A stretch of 23,455 bases of DNA from a virus. Shown piece by piece: positions 1-7,433 of the stretch. Position numbers and translations under genes: made by a program. A model generated the notes under the pieces. That model was given only the letters and a program-made list of their open reading frames with translations. It was not told the DNA's origin and searched no databases. Where the stretch lies: positions 1 to 23,455 of IMG/VR virus record IMGVR_UViG_3300037502_000288. The stretch is one strand, 5' to 3'. Numbering within the stretch: the stretch's first letter is position 1; the number at the start of each line of letters is the position of its first letter.

Positions 1-124
1 TAGGGCGGGAGACTTCTTTCTTTTCTTCGGGTTTCTTGTTGACTTTGAGTTGACTTTCCTTGTACTCAGGATTAGTCACACTTTTGACAAGACGGTTAAT
101 CTCGTCCTGTAGTCGTTTGTTTTC
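1..124 (-). other. Open continuation of the interrupted gene, past an in-frame TAA
   Basis: Reading on in the same minus-strand frame after the TAA at 125-127, the frame stays open for 41 codons to the window edge. The encoded stretch begins ENKRLQDEINRLV, a heptad-like pattern with spaced leucines, and then becomes Lys/Glu-rich. It has no ATG near its start, so it is better read as the broken-off C-terminal part of the gene at 125-454 than as a separate gene. The left end is cut by the window. Confidence 0.6.
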
Positions 125-454
125 TTAGTCGGTGAGTTGTAGCCCACGCAATGTCATACGTGCCAACCAGCAAATAGTAGGATTGAGTTCGCTTTCCTCA
201 ACCTTACGCATGACTTTTGCTAGACCATCGTTGCCAGTCAAATCCAAATACTGTACGATCAGGTCTTTTGCATCTTTGCGACCATAAAATCGGCTGTACC
301 AATTGAATGACCGAATCAGTTCACTAGTGCGATTCTCGGGCTGAATCGGAAATGCGGGTTCAGAACCAAAATATTTGGTATCAGCATCTTTTGGGTCAAG
401 TGCTTTGACTCCAAGGGTATCAACTAGTTTTTTGACAGTTTTGCGAGTAGCCAT
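125..454 (-). CDS. Conserved phage protein of unknown function, probably truncated by a nonsense codon
   Basis: A 109-residue soluble, charged protein. I do not recognise a named family, although its general look (MATRKTVKKLVDTLG start, then a conserved-looking NWYSRFYGRKDAKD block near residues 51-64) resembles hypothetical proteins of marine T4-like phages. The ATG at 454 is preceded by GGAG about 7 nt upstream. A perfect sigma-70 consensus promoter lies at 483-511, so this is probably an early gene. The reading frame ends at TAA (125-127) but continues open for at least 41 further codons with coiled-coil character. This suggests one point mutation (for example GAA to TAA), a sequencing error, or readthrough. 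TAA ends most other genes here, so a reassigned stop codon is unlikely. Confidence 0.7.
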   Translation of the reverse strand: MATRKTVKKLVDTLGVKALDPKDADTKYFGSEPAFPIQPENRTSELIRSFNWYSRFYGRKDAKDLIVQYLDLTGNDGLAKVMRKVEESELNPTICWLARMTLRGLQLTD

Positions 455-482
455 AATTGCTCCGTTTTGCTAGGTATATCGT

Positions 483-511
483 ATTATATATCATAGTCCA
501 TTTATTGTCAA
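483..511 (-). promoter_or_regulatory. Consensus sigma-70 promoter (early)
   Basis: On the minus strand TTGACA (506-511) and TATAAT (483-488) are separated by exactly 17 bp, matching the bacterial housekeeping consensus at all 12 positions. It points at the gene starting at 454, leaving a leader of roughly 20 nt that contains GGAG. Such a promoter would be read by host polymerase immediately after infection. Confidence 0.85.
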
Positions 512-522
512 GCCACATGTAC

Positions 523-530
523 GATAAATA
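523..530 (+). promoter_or_regulatory. T4-type late promoter box for gp14
   Basis: GATAAATA, one mismatch from the T4 late consensus TATAAATA. It ends 4 nt before the ATG at 535 with no Shine-Dalgarno between, so the predicted transcript is nearly or fully leaderless. It lies 12 bp from the -35 of the divergent early promoter. Confidence 0.65.
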
Positions 531-534
531 CTTT

Positions 535-2238
535 ATGCCAAGATTAAGCCTTTACCGCGAAAACAAACAAAACGACTATCGTTTTTTGGATAGAACCGTT
601 TCTGAACAATTGACTGTGGGTGGTACAGATTTGTACATTCACAAGTATTTGGGTCCTACGGATCAAGGAGCCAGTATTGACTACACTCAACCTCAATATG
701 ATAGCTTAAATCCCAATAATATTCAAGACCTGTTGTTCCTTGAAAACAGAGACAGGTCATATGATCCAAACATCTACAGATTACGCGGGCATTACAATGT
801 CCAAAACTTAGACTTTGACTTGTCGCAGTTTGGCTTATTCTTGAACAATGACATTATTTTCATCACCGTTCACTACAATGACATGATTGATATCATCGGT
901 CGTAAGTTGATGGTTGGTGATGTACTTGAGTTGCCTCACTTACTTGACTATAATCCTTTAAAGGAAACTATTCCTACAGCATTGAAACGTTTCATGCAAA
1001 TTACTGACGCAAACTATGCGTCCGAGGGTTTCAGTCAAACATGGTTCCCTCATCTATGGCGTATTAAATGCGAACCACTAGTTGACAGTCAAGAGTTTAG
1101 TCAGATTCTACAGGCTCCTATCAACAAAGACACATATCTTGGACCGTGGGACAGCACTAAAACTTATCCAACAGGATATGTTATTTCGTTTGGTGATAAG
1201 AACTACACTGCAATCGCTGACGTTCCTGCAGGGACAATGCCACCAAATGCAGACTATTGGGCATTGGATACTGCTGACAATCTTAAAGACATCCTTGGCA
1301 CTTACAACAAGAACATTGAAATCAACAACGCAAACATCAATGAAGCTAGACGCATCGTGCCTGAATCAGGATACAATAACAGCAAGATGTACGTTGTTCC
1401 TACATATGGTGTATATCAAGAAAACGGAGTGTTGTCAAATAAGCTCGATCAACCTGCTCCACCTATCAATATCAACACATCAAGTTCGGCACCTACAGGC
1501 ACTGTAGCAATGATGCGTGACCCCAACTACAAGAATGCTAGTCCGGTTATTAAAGTACCGAAATCAGCATTAAAGAGTATTTGGGATATGACTGCTGACA
1601 TGGATAGTGCTGAGTTACTAGACAAGTTTGTTCAAGCAAGTTTACAGTTAGTAGAAGTAGCACCGGAAAGAACCAGCACTGGGTCAGGCCCTCTGAGGGG
1701 AGATGTAATACTATCCGTTCAGAGCATGGGTGCGATTACAGGACCATACGGTACTGCCGATAATACTTATGCGACTGCCGATCAAAACCCAGAAGCCTCA
1801 GGCTTCACTGGTGATATCACGCAAGTGATGGACTATCGTGCAGATTGTGACCCTCGTTATCAATACATTGCACGTAGTAGCCCGAGAAGTTTTGGATATT
1901 CAGCAGGCTACTTAACCGGAGACGGTGAGGCACCAAACGGATACCCTACTGGTACAGGCATTGCATTTCCGCAGAACCCGCAAGTGGGTGATTACTTCTT
2001 ACGCATTGATTACATGCCACAATTATTGTTCCGTTGGGACGGCGTAATGTGGGTTAGAATAAGCTCAAACGTAAGAACTGATACCGGCTTCACTTCCGAT
2101 GATAAATCATTATTGTCTGGATTCATTAATAATGACCAAGAGATTTATCTACAACAAGAACAGAAATTCGTGCCACAAGCACAGGGTCTGTCTACGATAC
2201 TTCAACTGTCTCCAGACCCACTACCACCGATAGAATAA
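535..2238 (+). CDS. 14: Neck protein gp14 homologue with inserted chitin-binding-like module
   Basis: 567 residues from the ATG at 535. The protein probably forms the neck ring that closes the head and joins it to the tail, as T4 gp14 does. The N-terminal part resembles T4-like gp14 (about 256 residues in T4): DRTVSEQL near the start, then a FGLFLNNDI...GDVLELPHLL...FPHLWRIKCEPL series like T4 FSNFGMQVQDE...EGDLIYFP...INWVEPYDPF. The gene is twice the T4 length. Residues about 203-245 carry a W-x8-Y-x-x-G-x-x-V...Y-x-A...P...W pattern typical of carbohydrate-binding family 5/12 modules. The C-terminal GDYFLRIDYMP...FRWDGVMWVRI block is common in marine phage neck proteins. An earlier in-frame ATG at 517 and another at 457 exist; 535 is preferred because of the late box placement. 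Gene 15 follows after 1 nt. Identification is by remembered similarity. Confidence 0.8.
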   Translation: MPRLSLYRENKQNDYRFLDRTVSEQLTVGGTDLYIHKYLGPTDQGASIDYTQPQYDSLNPNNIQDLLFLENRDRSYDPNIYRLRGHYNVQNLDFDLSQFGLFLNNDIIFITVHYNDMIDIIGRKLMVGDVLELPHLLDYNPLKETIPTALKRFMQITDANYASEGFSQTWFPHLWRIKCEPLVDSQEFSQILQAPINKDTYLGPWDSTKTYPTGYVISFGDKNYTAIADVPAGTMPPNADYWALDTADNLKDILGTYNKNIEINNANINEARRIVPESGYNNSKMYVVPTYGVYQENGVLSNKLDQPAPPININTSSSAPTGTVAMMRDPNYKNASPVIKVPKSALKSIWDMTADMDSAELLDKFVQASLQLVEVAPERTSTGSGPLRGDVILSVQSMGAITGPYGTADNTYATADQNPEASGFTGDITQVMDYRADCDPRYQYIARSSPRSFGYSAGYLTGDGEAPNGYPTGTGIAFPQNPQVGDYFLRIDYMPQLLFRWDGVMWVRISSNVRTDTGFTSDDKSLLSGFINNDQEIYLQQEQKFVPQAQGLSTILQLSPDPLPPIE

Positions 2239-2239
2239 C

Positions 2240-3604
2240 ATGGCACAATACTTTTACGACAATCAGATACGCAGATTCTTATTGCAATTTGCAAAAATAT
2301 TCAGCGAATGGTCAGTTACCAAAGGTAAAGATCCTGCAGGTAACGAGATTTTAGTTCGTGTACCTATCATGTACGGAGACAGTAGCCGTCAAGCAAGTAC
2401 AATTATAGCAAAGAACAGTGCTAGTAACTTACCAAGCGCACCCTTGATTACGTATTACATCAGTGGACTAGAATACGATCAACGTAGGACACAAGACCCT
2501 ACGTTCGTAGATAAAATGACAGTAAGACAACGTACATATAATTCTTCTACACAAAGTTATGAAACTACACAAGGGCAAGCATTTACAGTTGAACGTCTAA
2601 TGCCTGTACCGTATACATTAAGGATAACAGTTGATTTTTGGACTACTAACTATAATCAAAAATTAGAGTTGATTGAGCAGTTAGGTACACTGTTCAATCC
2701 TTCATTAGAAATTCAATCTACTGATAACTTCATCGATTGGACATCTTTATCTGTTGTATACCAAGACGGGTTAACGTTCAGTAGTCGTAGCATCCCGCAA
2801 GGTACAGGTAACCCTATTGATGTTATGACTTGGAAATTCTATATGCCAATATGGTTGAGCACAAGTGCCAAGTTGAAGAAGATGGGCGTTATTCAGAAGA
2901 TCATTGCAAGTATCTTCCAAGGAAGCGCACTTGAGGCTACGCAAAATGATGACTTACTGTTGGGTACAAGACAGAAGATCACTCCATATGGATATAAAGT
3001 ATTGTTACTGAACAATACATTACAGTTAGTACCTGCTAATCAGACATTCAATCCTTCAAACGAAAATCTAACATTGCCCACTCCGCCCAATACATCATTG
3101 TATTGGCCATCATTACTAAACATGTATGGGGCATATCAGCCTGGCATAAGTCAGATATGGTTGCAAAATCCATATATGGATACTGAAATTGTAGGTACTA
3201 TAATCGTAGATCCTCTAGATGATCGTATATTAGTGTACAACATAGACCCTGACACATTGCCGCAGAATACATTAGATCCAGTCGATGCAGTAGTTAACCC
3301 TCTAACATCTGGTCCTGGTGCAGGATTACCTGCGCCTGTTCCCGGTAGAAGATATCTCATTGTAGAAAATATAGGTGGCTCAAACACCATTGCATGGGGT
3401 GACGTTGTTGCTAATGCTAATGATATCATTGAATACAATGGAACAGAATGGGAAGTTTCGTTTGATGCCGCAGAAGCTACAGATGTAGAATACGTGACCA
3501 ATCTGACAACTAATGTACAATATCGTTACGTACCAGCAGAAGCCGCGTGGATGAAATCATTTGAAGGTTGGTATGACCAGGGAGATTATTCTATAGTGAT
3601 TTAA
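2240..3604 (+). CDS. 15: Tail sheath stabiliser / tail completion protein gp15 homologue
   Basis: 454 residues. T4 gp15 forms the ring at the head-proximal end of the tail that stabilises the sheath and receives the head. The first ~240 residues follow the T4 pattern: a YFYDNQIRRF start (T4 YFYNSSFRRY), RVPIMYGD (T4 RVPITYAS), then LITYYISGLEYD...RRTQ and a VPYTLRITVDFWT...IEQLGTLFNPSLEI block matching the T4 ELSIFTRYEDDMFQIVEQILPYFQP region. T4 gp15 has 272 residues; the extra ~200 here are Pro/Asn/Thr-rich and end in a beta-like segment (PGRRYLIVENIG...IIEYNGTEWEV). The ATG comes 1 nt after the gp14 stop, so translation is probably coupled. The gp14-gp15 order is as in T4. Confidence 0.88.
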   Translation: MAQYFYDNQIRRFLLQFAKIFSEWSVTKGKDPAGNEILVRVPIMYGDSSRQASTIIAKNSASNLPSAPLITYYISGLEYDQRRTQDPTFVDKMTVRQRTYNSSTQSYETTQGQAFTVERLMPVPYTLRITVDFWTTNYNQKLELIEQLGTLFNPSLEIQSTDNFIDWTSLSVVYQDGLTFSSRSIPQGTGNPIDVMTWKFYMPIWLSTSAKLKKMGVIQKIIASIFQGSALEATQNDDLLLGTRQKITPYGYKVLLLNNTLQLVPANQTFNPSNENLTLPTPPNTSLYWPSLLNMYGAYQPGISQIWLQNPYMDTEIVGTIIVDPLDDRILVYNIDPDTLPQNTLDPVDAVVNPLTSGPGAGLPAPVPGRRYLIVENIGGSNTIAWGDVVANANDIIEYNGTEWEVSFDAAEATDVEYVTNLTTNVQYRYVPAEAAWMKSFEGWYDQGDYSIVI

Positions 3605-3608
3605 AACA

Positions 3609-3616
3609 GATAAATC
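3609..3616 (+). promoter_or_regulatory. Late promoter-like box before the Nudix gene
   Basis: GATAAATC ends 5 nt before the ATG at 3622. It matches the other late boxes except for the last base, and no Shine-Dalgarno is present. The same 5-nt spacing recurs at 5854, 7440 and 15523. Confidence 0.45.
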
Positions 3617-3621
3617 ATTAT

Positions 3622-4029
3622 ATGAGTACGTCAGCCGGCATCTTCTTTTATTGTAAAAACACTAGTAGGTATCTTTATCTGTTACGCACAGATAAGAATC
3701 CTAGTTGGAGCATGCCCGGTGGTAAGATCGAAAGTGATGAAACATTACTTGAGGGTCTTGAACGTGAATGCAATGAAGAAATGCAAGTTTGGGACAGCAA
3801 CTGGAAACTAGTACCAATACAAAAGTTTGTGAACGGGACATTTACATATCATACATTCTTTTGTGCAGTAGAAGATGAATTCAAACCCATATTGAACGAT
3901 GAACATTGTGGATATGCATGGGTCGGAGAAGAACACTATCCCAAACCGTTACATCCTGGATTGTTCAATACTGTGAACTTTGATGTTGTTCAATCTAAAT
4001 TAAATACACTAACAAAAAAAGCCCCTTGA
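3622..4029 (+). CDS. Nudix hydrolase
   Basis: 135 residues, a single Nudix fold that would hydrolyse a nucleoside diphosphate linked to another moiety. The Nudix box is complete at residues 34-56 (G-x5-E-x7-RE-C-x-EE-x-Q-V): G34, E40, R48, E49, E52 and E53 are the metal-binding and catalytic positions. The usual glycine near the box end is Gln55. The box is preceded by SWSMPGG, the usual entry to the motif. Possible substrates include oxidised or damaged nucleotides, ADP-ribose-type compounds or sugar nucleotides; the sequence does not decide. It lies 17 nt after gp15 with its own late-like box and ends inside a two-way terminator. T4 also carries a Nudix gene (nudE), but I cannot claim orthology. 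Confidence 0.9.
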   Translation: MSTSAGIFFYCKNTSRYLYLLRTDKNPSWSMPGGKIESDETLLEGLERECNEEMQVWDSNWKLVPIQKFVNGTFTYHTFFCAVEDEFKPILNDEHCGYAWVGEEHYPKPLHPGLFNTVNFDVVQSKLNTLTKKAP

Positions 4030-4042
4030 TTGGGGCTTTTTT
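4014..4042. terminator. Two-way intrinsic terminator
   Basis: AAAAAAA-GCCCC-TTGATT-GGGGC-TTTTTT: a 5-bp GC stem extended by A:T pairs, with a T-tract on either strand. It separates the convergent Nudix gene and the coiled-coil gene. Both stop codons (TGA 4027-4029 on plus, TAA 4041-4043 on minus) lie within or at the edge of the hairpin. Confidence 0.9.
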
Positions 4043-4355
4043 AATGTGTCAACAACTTTGCAATTGTATCGTATCCTAGAGATCCAAGTACTATACCCGC
4101 TCCCATCATCATCCATCGCCATTTCTCTAAACTAGAAATTTTGTCAGACATTGCTTTATGAGCATTAGCACTAGATTCAGCCATTGCCTTTAGAGTTTTT
4201 TGATTCTCTTCGGCATGATCTTCAATAGTTTGACGCAGGTCCTTCACGTCCTCTTTGATCTCACCGACTTTTTGCTCGATGTTCTCAACTTGAACTTGAA
4301 GGACCGCTACCTCAGTCTCGGTCTGTTGGAACTTAACTGTTTTTCCGGTAGCCAT
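4041..4355 (-). CDS. Coiled-coil protein with C-terminal membrane segment (XhlA-like)
   Basis: 104 residues. Residues about 12-78 form a long, highly charged helix with heptad spacing (VENIEQKVGEIKEDVKDL), followed by KWRW and one hydrophobic segment of about 20 residues (80-100, MMMGAGIVLGSLGYDTIAKL). This arrangement matches small phage XhlA/haemolysin-type membrane proteins that accompany holins, so a role in lysis or at the host membrane is possible, but it could equally be a tail or superinfection protein. The ATG follows the stop of the 4358-5737 gene by 2 nt (TAATCATG), implying coupled translation; no separate promoter or Shine-Dalgarno is visible. Confidence 0.65.
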   Translation of the reverse strand: MATGKTVKFQQTETEVAVLQVQVENIEQKVGEIKEDVKDLRQTIEDHAEENQKTLKAMAESSANAHKAMSDKISSLEKWRWMMMGAGIVLGSLGYDTIAKLLTH

Positions 4356-4357
4356 GA

Positions 4358-5737
4358 TTATGCACTAGCGATAGTTACAATTGGGTTAGGTTGACCAGCA
4401 TATGTATTTGCCGCTGCCGCATTACCGAATGTAGAAATTACGTCTGGGTCAGCAGAATATGCAATTGCGGTACCTGTACCAGAACCTGCTCCAGTAGCAG
4501 TGAATGTTACACCTGTCATGTTACTTGAAGCACCAACTGCTGTCCAGTTTGTTGTACCTGTAGTGTAGATTGTATACACGGTACCTGCAGAGATGGATCC
4601 TGCGGCAACTGTTGTTGGGAACACTTGTGATTGATAATCGTTCAATGCTTGTACATATGCAGTGCTTGTATCCTCGTAAGTTGCTAGGATGTTCATTGTA
4701 TTTGGTGTCAACGCTGTGTTAGCAACGTTAGCAGTGTAGCACTGTGCTGTTAGACCAGTCGTACCACCTGTTACTAAATACTTTGTCTTGCCCTTTTGAC
4801 GAACGATATAGCCCGCTTCGTCATCAGCAAATACAAATGCCGCATCAGTAGCTGACACAGATGCATTAGCTGCCAATGTCATACTATCTTGAACAGCATA
4901 TGATTCAGCATCTTCATCATCTAGTGCAACGTTTGCGCCGCCGGCAGTCAATGAAACACTGAATGCAGCCGCGTTAGCGATTGTACCGACATAGTAAACT
5001 TGTCCAGCAACTAGGCCACCGATGTTTGCAGTCAATACAACTGGTTGATCTTCAACTAGTGTTTCTGCGTTACCAACAGAAGTCAAGAAATCACCGGTTG
5101 CTGTAGCATTAGAGATTTCAATGTTGGCGATACCAGTGATGGAACTTACAAAACCTAAGTTTACATAATCTGTAGAACCGTTGATGTTAGCAACTGCAAC
5201 TTGAATTGCAGATCCTGTGCTAACAGTATTTGCTAGGTCTGTGCCAACACCAAATACATCAGCAGATGCGTCGGATGCATAAACAGTACCTGTACCTGTT
5301 TGACCGATAGCAACACGTACTAGAGTTTGATTACCATATAAACCAGTGTTGCCACCAACGACACCGAATGACTCACCGCTACCGGAAGGGCTAGCAGTAT
5401 TAGAGTTGTCTGGATTATTGAAACCACTGTCAACTAGACCAACTGTCAATGAAGAAGCTGTTGTACCTGTTGTCAATGTGACAGCAGTATATGTTGGGTT
5501 TGCGTTTAGTGGGGTTGCAGATACAGTGAATGTACTAGCACCTGTAATTTCTAGAATCCAGTATGTTGTGCCCGCTACTAAGTTTGTACCGGTTGTTGTG
5601 CCTGGTACGAAAGGCATACCAGCAATGACACCAACGTTAGCTAGTGTCTGAGACACTGTAACGATGTTAGTTGTTGCTGTTGTGTTTGTTACTGTCAAGA
5701 CTGTTTGAGCCTTGGCTATTTTTAGAGGACGTCCCAT
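4358..5737 (-). CDS. Beta-rich repetitive virion protein (unidentified structural protein)
   Basis: 459 residues, rich in Thr, Ala, Gly, Val and Asn and almost without Cys; no enzyme motif. Similar beta units recur: VAGTTYWILEITGASTFTVS (about 54-73), a related AGQVYYV...AAAFSVSLTAGG unit (about 244-268), and a C-terminal AGTVYTI...GTTNWTAVGAS...FTATGAGSGTGTA unit (about 384-424) of a kind widespread in virion proteins of marine phages. The MGRPLKIAKA start also resembles such proteins. I infer an abundant surface or decoration protein of head or tail. It has its own late promoter, a long leader with three hairpins and an AGGA Shine-Dalgarno, as suits high late expression. The exact function is unknown. 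Confidence 0.7.
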   Translation of the reverse strand: MGRPLKIAKAQTVLTVTNTTATTNIVTVSQTLANVGVIAGMPFVPGTTTGTNLVAGTTYWILEITGASTFTVSATPLNANPTYTAVTLTTGTTASSLTVGLVDSGFNNPDNSNTASPSGSGESFGVVGGNTGLYGNQTLVRVAIGQTGTGTVYASDASADVFGVGTDLANTVSTGSAIQVAVANINGSTDYVNLGFVSSITGIANIEISNATATGDFLTSVGNAETLVEDQPVVLTANIGGLVAGQVYYVGTIANAAAFSVSLTAGGANVALDDEDAESYAVQDSMTLAANASVSATDAAFVFADDEAGYIVRQKGKTKYLVTGGTTGLTAQCYTANVANTALTPNTMNILATYEDTSTAYVQALNDYQSQVFPTTVAAGSISAGTVYTIYTTGTTNWTAVGASSNMTGVTFTATGAGSGTGTAIAYSADPDVISTFGNAAAANTYAGQPNPIVTIASA

Positions 5738-5827
5738 TTGTTTTTCCTTAATGTTAGTGCGGGTTCTAGCCGCTACGCAGTGGGTACTGCATAAACTCTC
5801 CCTATGAGAGTGTATAAGTTATTTATC
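5738..5827 (-). promoter_or_regulatory. Late promoter and triple-hairpin leader of the 5737 gene
   Basis: On the minus strand GATAAATA (5820-5827) is followed by about 80 nt of leader. It can fold into three small hairpins: ACTCTC/GAGAGT (5795-5811), GCAGT/ACTGC with loop ACCC (5777-5790), and GCGG/CCGC (5759-5773). AAGGA lies just ahead of the ATG. The structure probably protects the 5' end or sets translation rate. Confidence 0.65.
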
Positions 5828-5853
5828 AAAAATGATAGGTTTTCATACTCCCC

Positions 5854-5861
5854 AATAAATA
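5854..5861 (+). promoter_or_regulatory. Late promoter box, leaderless arrangement
   Basis: AATAAATA ends exactly 5 nt before the ATG at 5867; the intervening TCGCT has no ribosome-binding site. It decides the start at 5867 over the in-frame ATG at 5804. Confidence 0.55.
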
Positions 5862-5866
5862 TCGCT

Positions 5867-7060
5867 ATGGCAATCATAAACAAAGACAACTACTATTATA
5901 TAGAATCATATAACGACCGCAATTCGACTGCTCCTGAACCCAAAATTAGATATACAGGATGGCCAGGCCAAGCAGTAAGGAACTGGGATGATAAGGACTA
6001 TTGGTATGTAGAGTTTATCAACGGCGACGCATTCTATCACAATACCATAGAAAAACTCGCAGGAACTGATATCTTAAATAAGATACGCAATGGTCAAGTA
6101 ACATTATGTGTGTCTAATTCCCATGAAGCGTATCACTATGTCATAGGAGATATCTATCACGATTTGGTAATCAACCAACGTATCCCGGCAAGTAATATAT
6201 TATACTTGACCAACTCAATGGATATTGACAAAGAAATAGAGATTGTCAGTACAAAACTAAACTATCCAAAAATAAAGTCTGAGTACATTAGCTTATTTGA
6301 AAAAGTAGCACAGGATCAGATCGAGAAGAACAAGAACGCATATGCGGCAATTTCAGTAAACAAGTCAGACTATGATAAGAAATTCATATCGTTGAACGGA
6401 CTATGGCGACCGCATAGGTTGTTGTTAGTTTCATTGCTTGAATCTCTGAATGTCAGAGAACAAGGATATGTCAGCTTGAATGCTAGCTCAACCGATTTAC
6501 CATCAATGACAGACATGTTTGGTGAAATGATTAATTGGACTAATGATTCCACTATCAAACAACTATTATTAGACAACAGAGAAAGATTGATGTCCCTCAA
6601 TCAACTTTATCTAGACACTGACCCCAATAATAATTGGACTGGTGCTGTGTATAATAGTCTTGATAAAAATTATTATGAGAATACGTACTTTTCAGTAGTT
6701 ACGGAAACACTATGCGCCCCTAACTTTTCACAAGCAGGCAACACATTGGGTAGAGCAATCAGTGAAAAGACATTCAAACCAATATTGAATCGTCATCCTT
6801 TCATGATTCTGGGAGTAACTGGTGTACTGAGATTATTAAGACAGTTGGGATACAGGACATTTAGTCCCTACATTGACGAATCATATGACGATGAACCTGA
6901 TTTTGTCAAACGATCTTTTATGATAGCGAAAGAAACAGAAAGATTATGTAGTTTACGAGGAAAAGACCTGCAAGATTTTCTAATCAATTGCAGGTCTATT
7001 GTCGAACACAACTTCAAAGTCTTATCTGATAAATCAGTGTTTACTTATCCAATGACTTGA
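5867..7060 (+). CDS. Glycosyltransferase-like protein, paralogue 1
   Basis: 397 residues, cytoplasmic, no signal or membrane segment. The C-terminal half carries YFSVVTET (274-281), ISEKTFKP (298-305), HPFMILG (310-316) and TFSPYIDESYD (331-341). The order 'E-T ... S-E-K-x-x-K-P-I ... P-F' resembles the donor-binding half of GT-B enzymes of the exostosin/fucosyltransferase type, so a glycosyltransferase is my best inference, not a firm call. The gene at 7453-8520 has the same motif series (YMIVVSET, LSEKTWKP, RPFLING) and an equivalent KHLYLAYNRKPR / KKFISLNGLWRP block, so the two are paralogues. The start at 5867 is chosen from the late box. The 3' end overlaps the opposing gene by 16 bp, and a terminator lies 25 bp beyond the stop. 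Confidence 0.6.
   Translation: MAIINKDNYYYIESYNDRNSTAPEPKIRYTGWPGQAVRNWDDKDYWYVEFINGDAFYHNTIEKLAGTDILNKIRNGQVTLCVSNSHEAYHYVIGDIYHDLVINQRIPASNILYLTNSMDIDKEIEIVSTKLNYPKIKSEYISLFEKVAQDQIEKNKNAYAAISVNKSDYDKKFISLNGLWRPHRLLLVSLLESLNVREQGYVSLNASSTDLPSMTDMFGEMINWTNDSTIKQLLLDNRERLMSLNQLYLDTDPNNNWTGAVYNSLDKNYYENTYFSVVTETLCAPNFSQAGNTLGRAISEKTFKPILNRHPFMILGVTGVLRLLRQLGYRTFSPYIDESYDDEPDFVKRSFMIAKETERLCSLRGKDLQDFLINCRSIVEHNFKVLSDKSVFTYPMT
6964..6997 (+). repeat. Perfect 10-bp inverted repeat inside the gene
   Basis: AGACCTGCAA (6964-6973) and TTGCAGGTCT (6988-6997) are exact reverse complements around a 14-nt centre, in which GATT and AATC can also pair. It lies about 65 bp before the stop of the 5867-7060 gene and is not followed by a T-tract, so it is not a standard terminator. 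Confidence 0.7.
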
Positions 7061-7416
7061 TCGTGATATCTTTTCTTTTCACGTATAGGATCGTTTAGTT
7101 TTTCTGCGATCCTATTTTTTATAGCATATCGGTCTTTGTTGATATCACGAATCAATATGGCTCTACGACCTATTTCTTCTAGTGGATACTTCAACTCAAC
7201 TACACACTTTTTAAAATCATCTTCCATTTCCCATATTCTACGATGAATGTCGGTCAATTCTGTTAAATCATCTTCTACACTAGAGATGTCAAACTCATTG
7301 CTGAGTTGTTCTCTGTAGAAATCAAATTCTTCTTGGTTGTTTCCAAGTATACTAAGTTTGACTTGTGCGATGCAATATCTGTCAACCAATTCAATAAGTG
7401 CTAGTTTAAATGCCAT
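7045..7416 (-). CDS. DUF6165-like helical protein
   Basis: 123 residues, all-helical and highly charged. The layout matches the DUF6165 family as I remember it: an ELVDRYCIAQVKLSIL opening, an IHRRIWEMEDD segment in the middle (family: VN..LW.IED), then an IRDINKDRYAIKNRI segment (family: ND.RA.iKr.IN) and an EKKRY end. Members are often found beside glycosyltransferases or sulfotransferases, which fits its position between two glycosyltransferase-like genes; the biochemical role is not known. The ATG has GGAG 7 nt upstream and a perfect late box (TATAAATA) 17 nt upstream. Its 3' end overlaps the convergent gene and contains that gene's terminator. Confidence 0.6.
   Translation of the reverse strand: MAFKLALIELVDRYCIAQVKLSILGNNQEEFDFYREQLSNEFDISSVEDDLTELTDIHRRIWEMEDDFKKCVVELKYPLEEIGRRAILIRDINKDRYAIKNRIAEKLNDPIREKKRYHDQVIG
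7085..7120 (+). terminator. Intrinsic terminator embedded in the opposing gene
   Basis: ATAGGATCG (7085-7093) pairs perfectly with CGATCCTAT (7107-7115) around a 13-nt loop, followed by TTTTT (7116-7120). It lies 24 bp after the stop of the plus gene ending at 7060, but within the coding sequence of the minus gene 7045-7416. Confidence 0.7.
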
Positions 7417-7433
7417 TTTTTAACTCCGTACCT

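Noticed and set aside
1-454. Stop-codon reassignment (TAA read as an amino acid)
   Set aside because: Many intact genes here end at TAA, often with TAATG or TAANNATG coupling to the next gene.
457-534. Longer gp14 start with a hydrophobic N-terminus (MLRFARYIVLYIIVHLL) that could look like a signal peptide
   Set aside because: It reads backwards through the early promoter of the opposite gene, has no Shine-Dalgarno, and neck proteins have no signal peptide; the late box favours 535.
4041-4355. Shared origin of the proteins starting MATRKTVK (454) and MATGKTVK (4355)
   Set aside because: Similarity stops after about eight residues; one is globular, the other coiled coil plus membrane helix.
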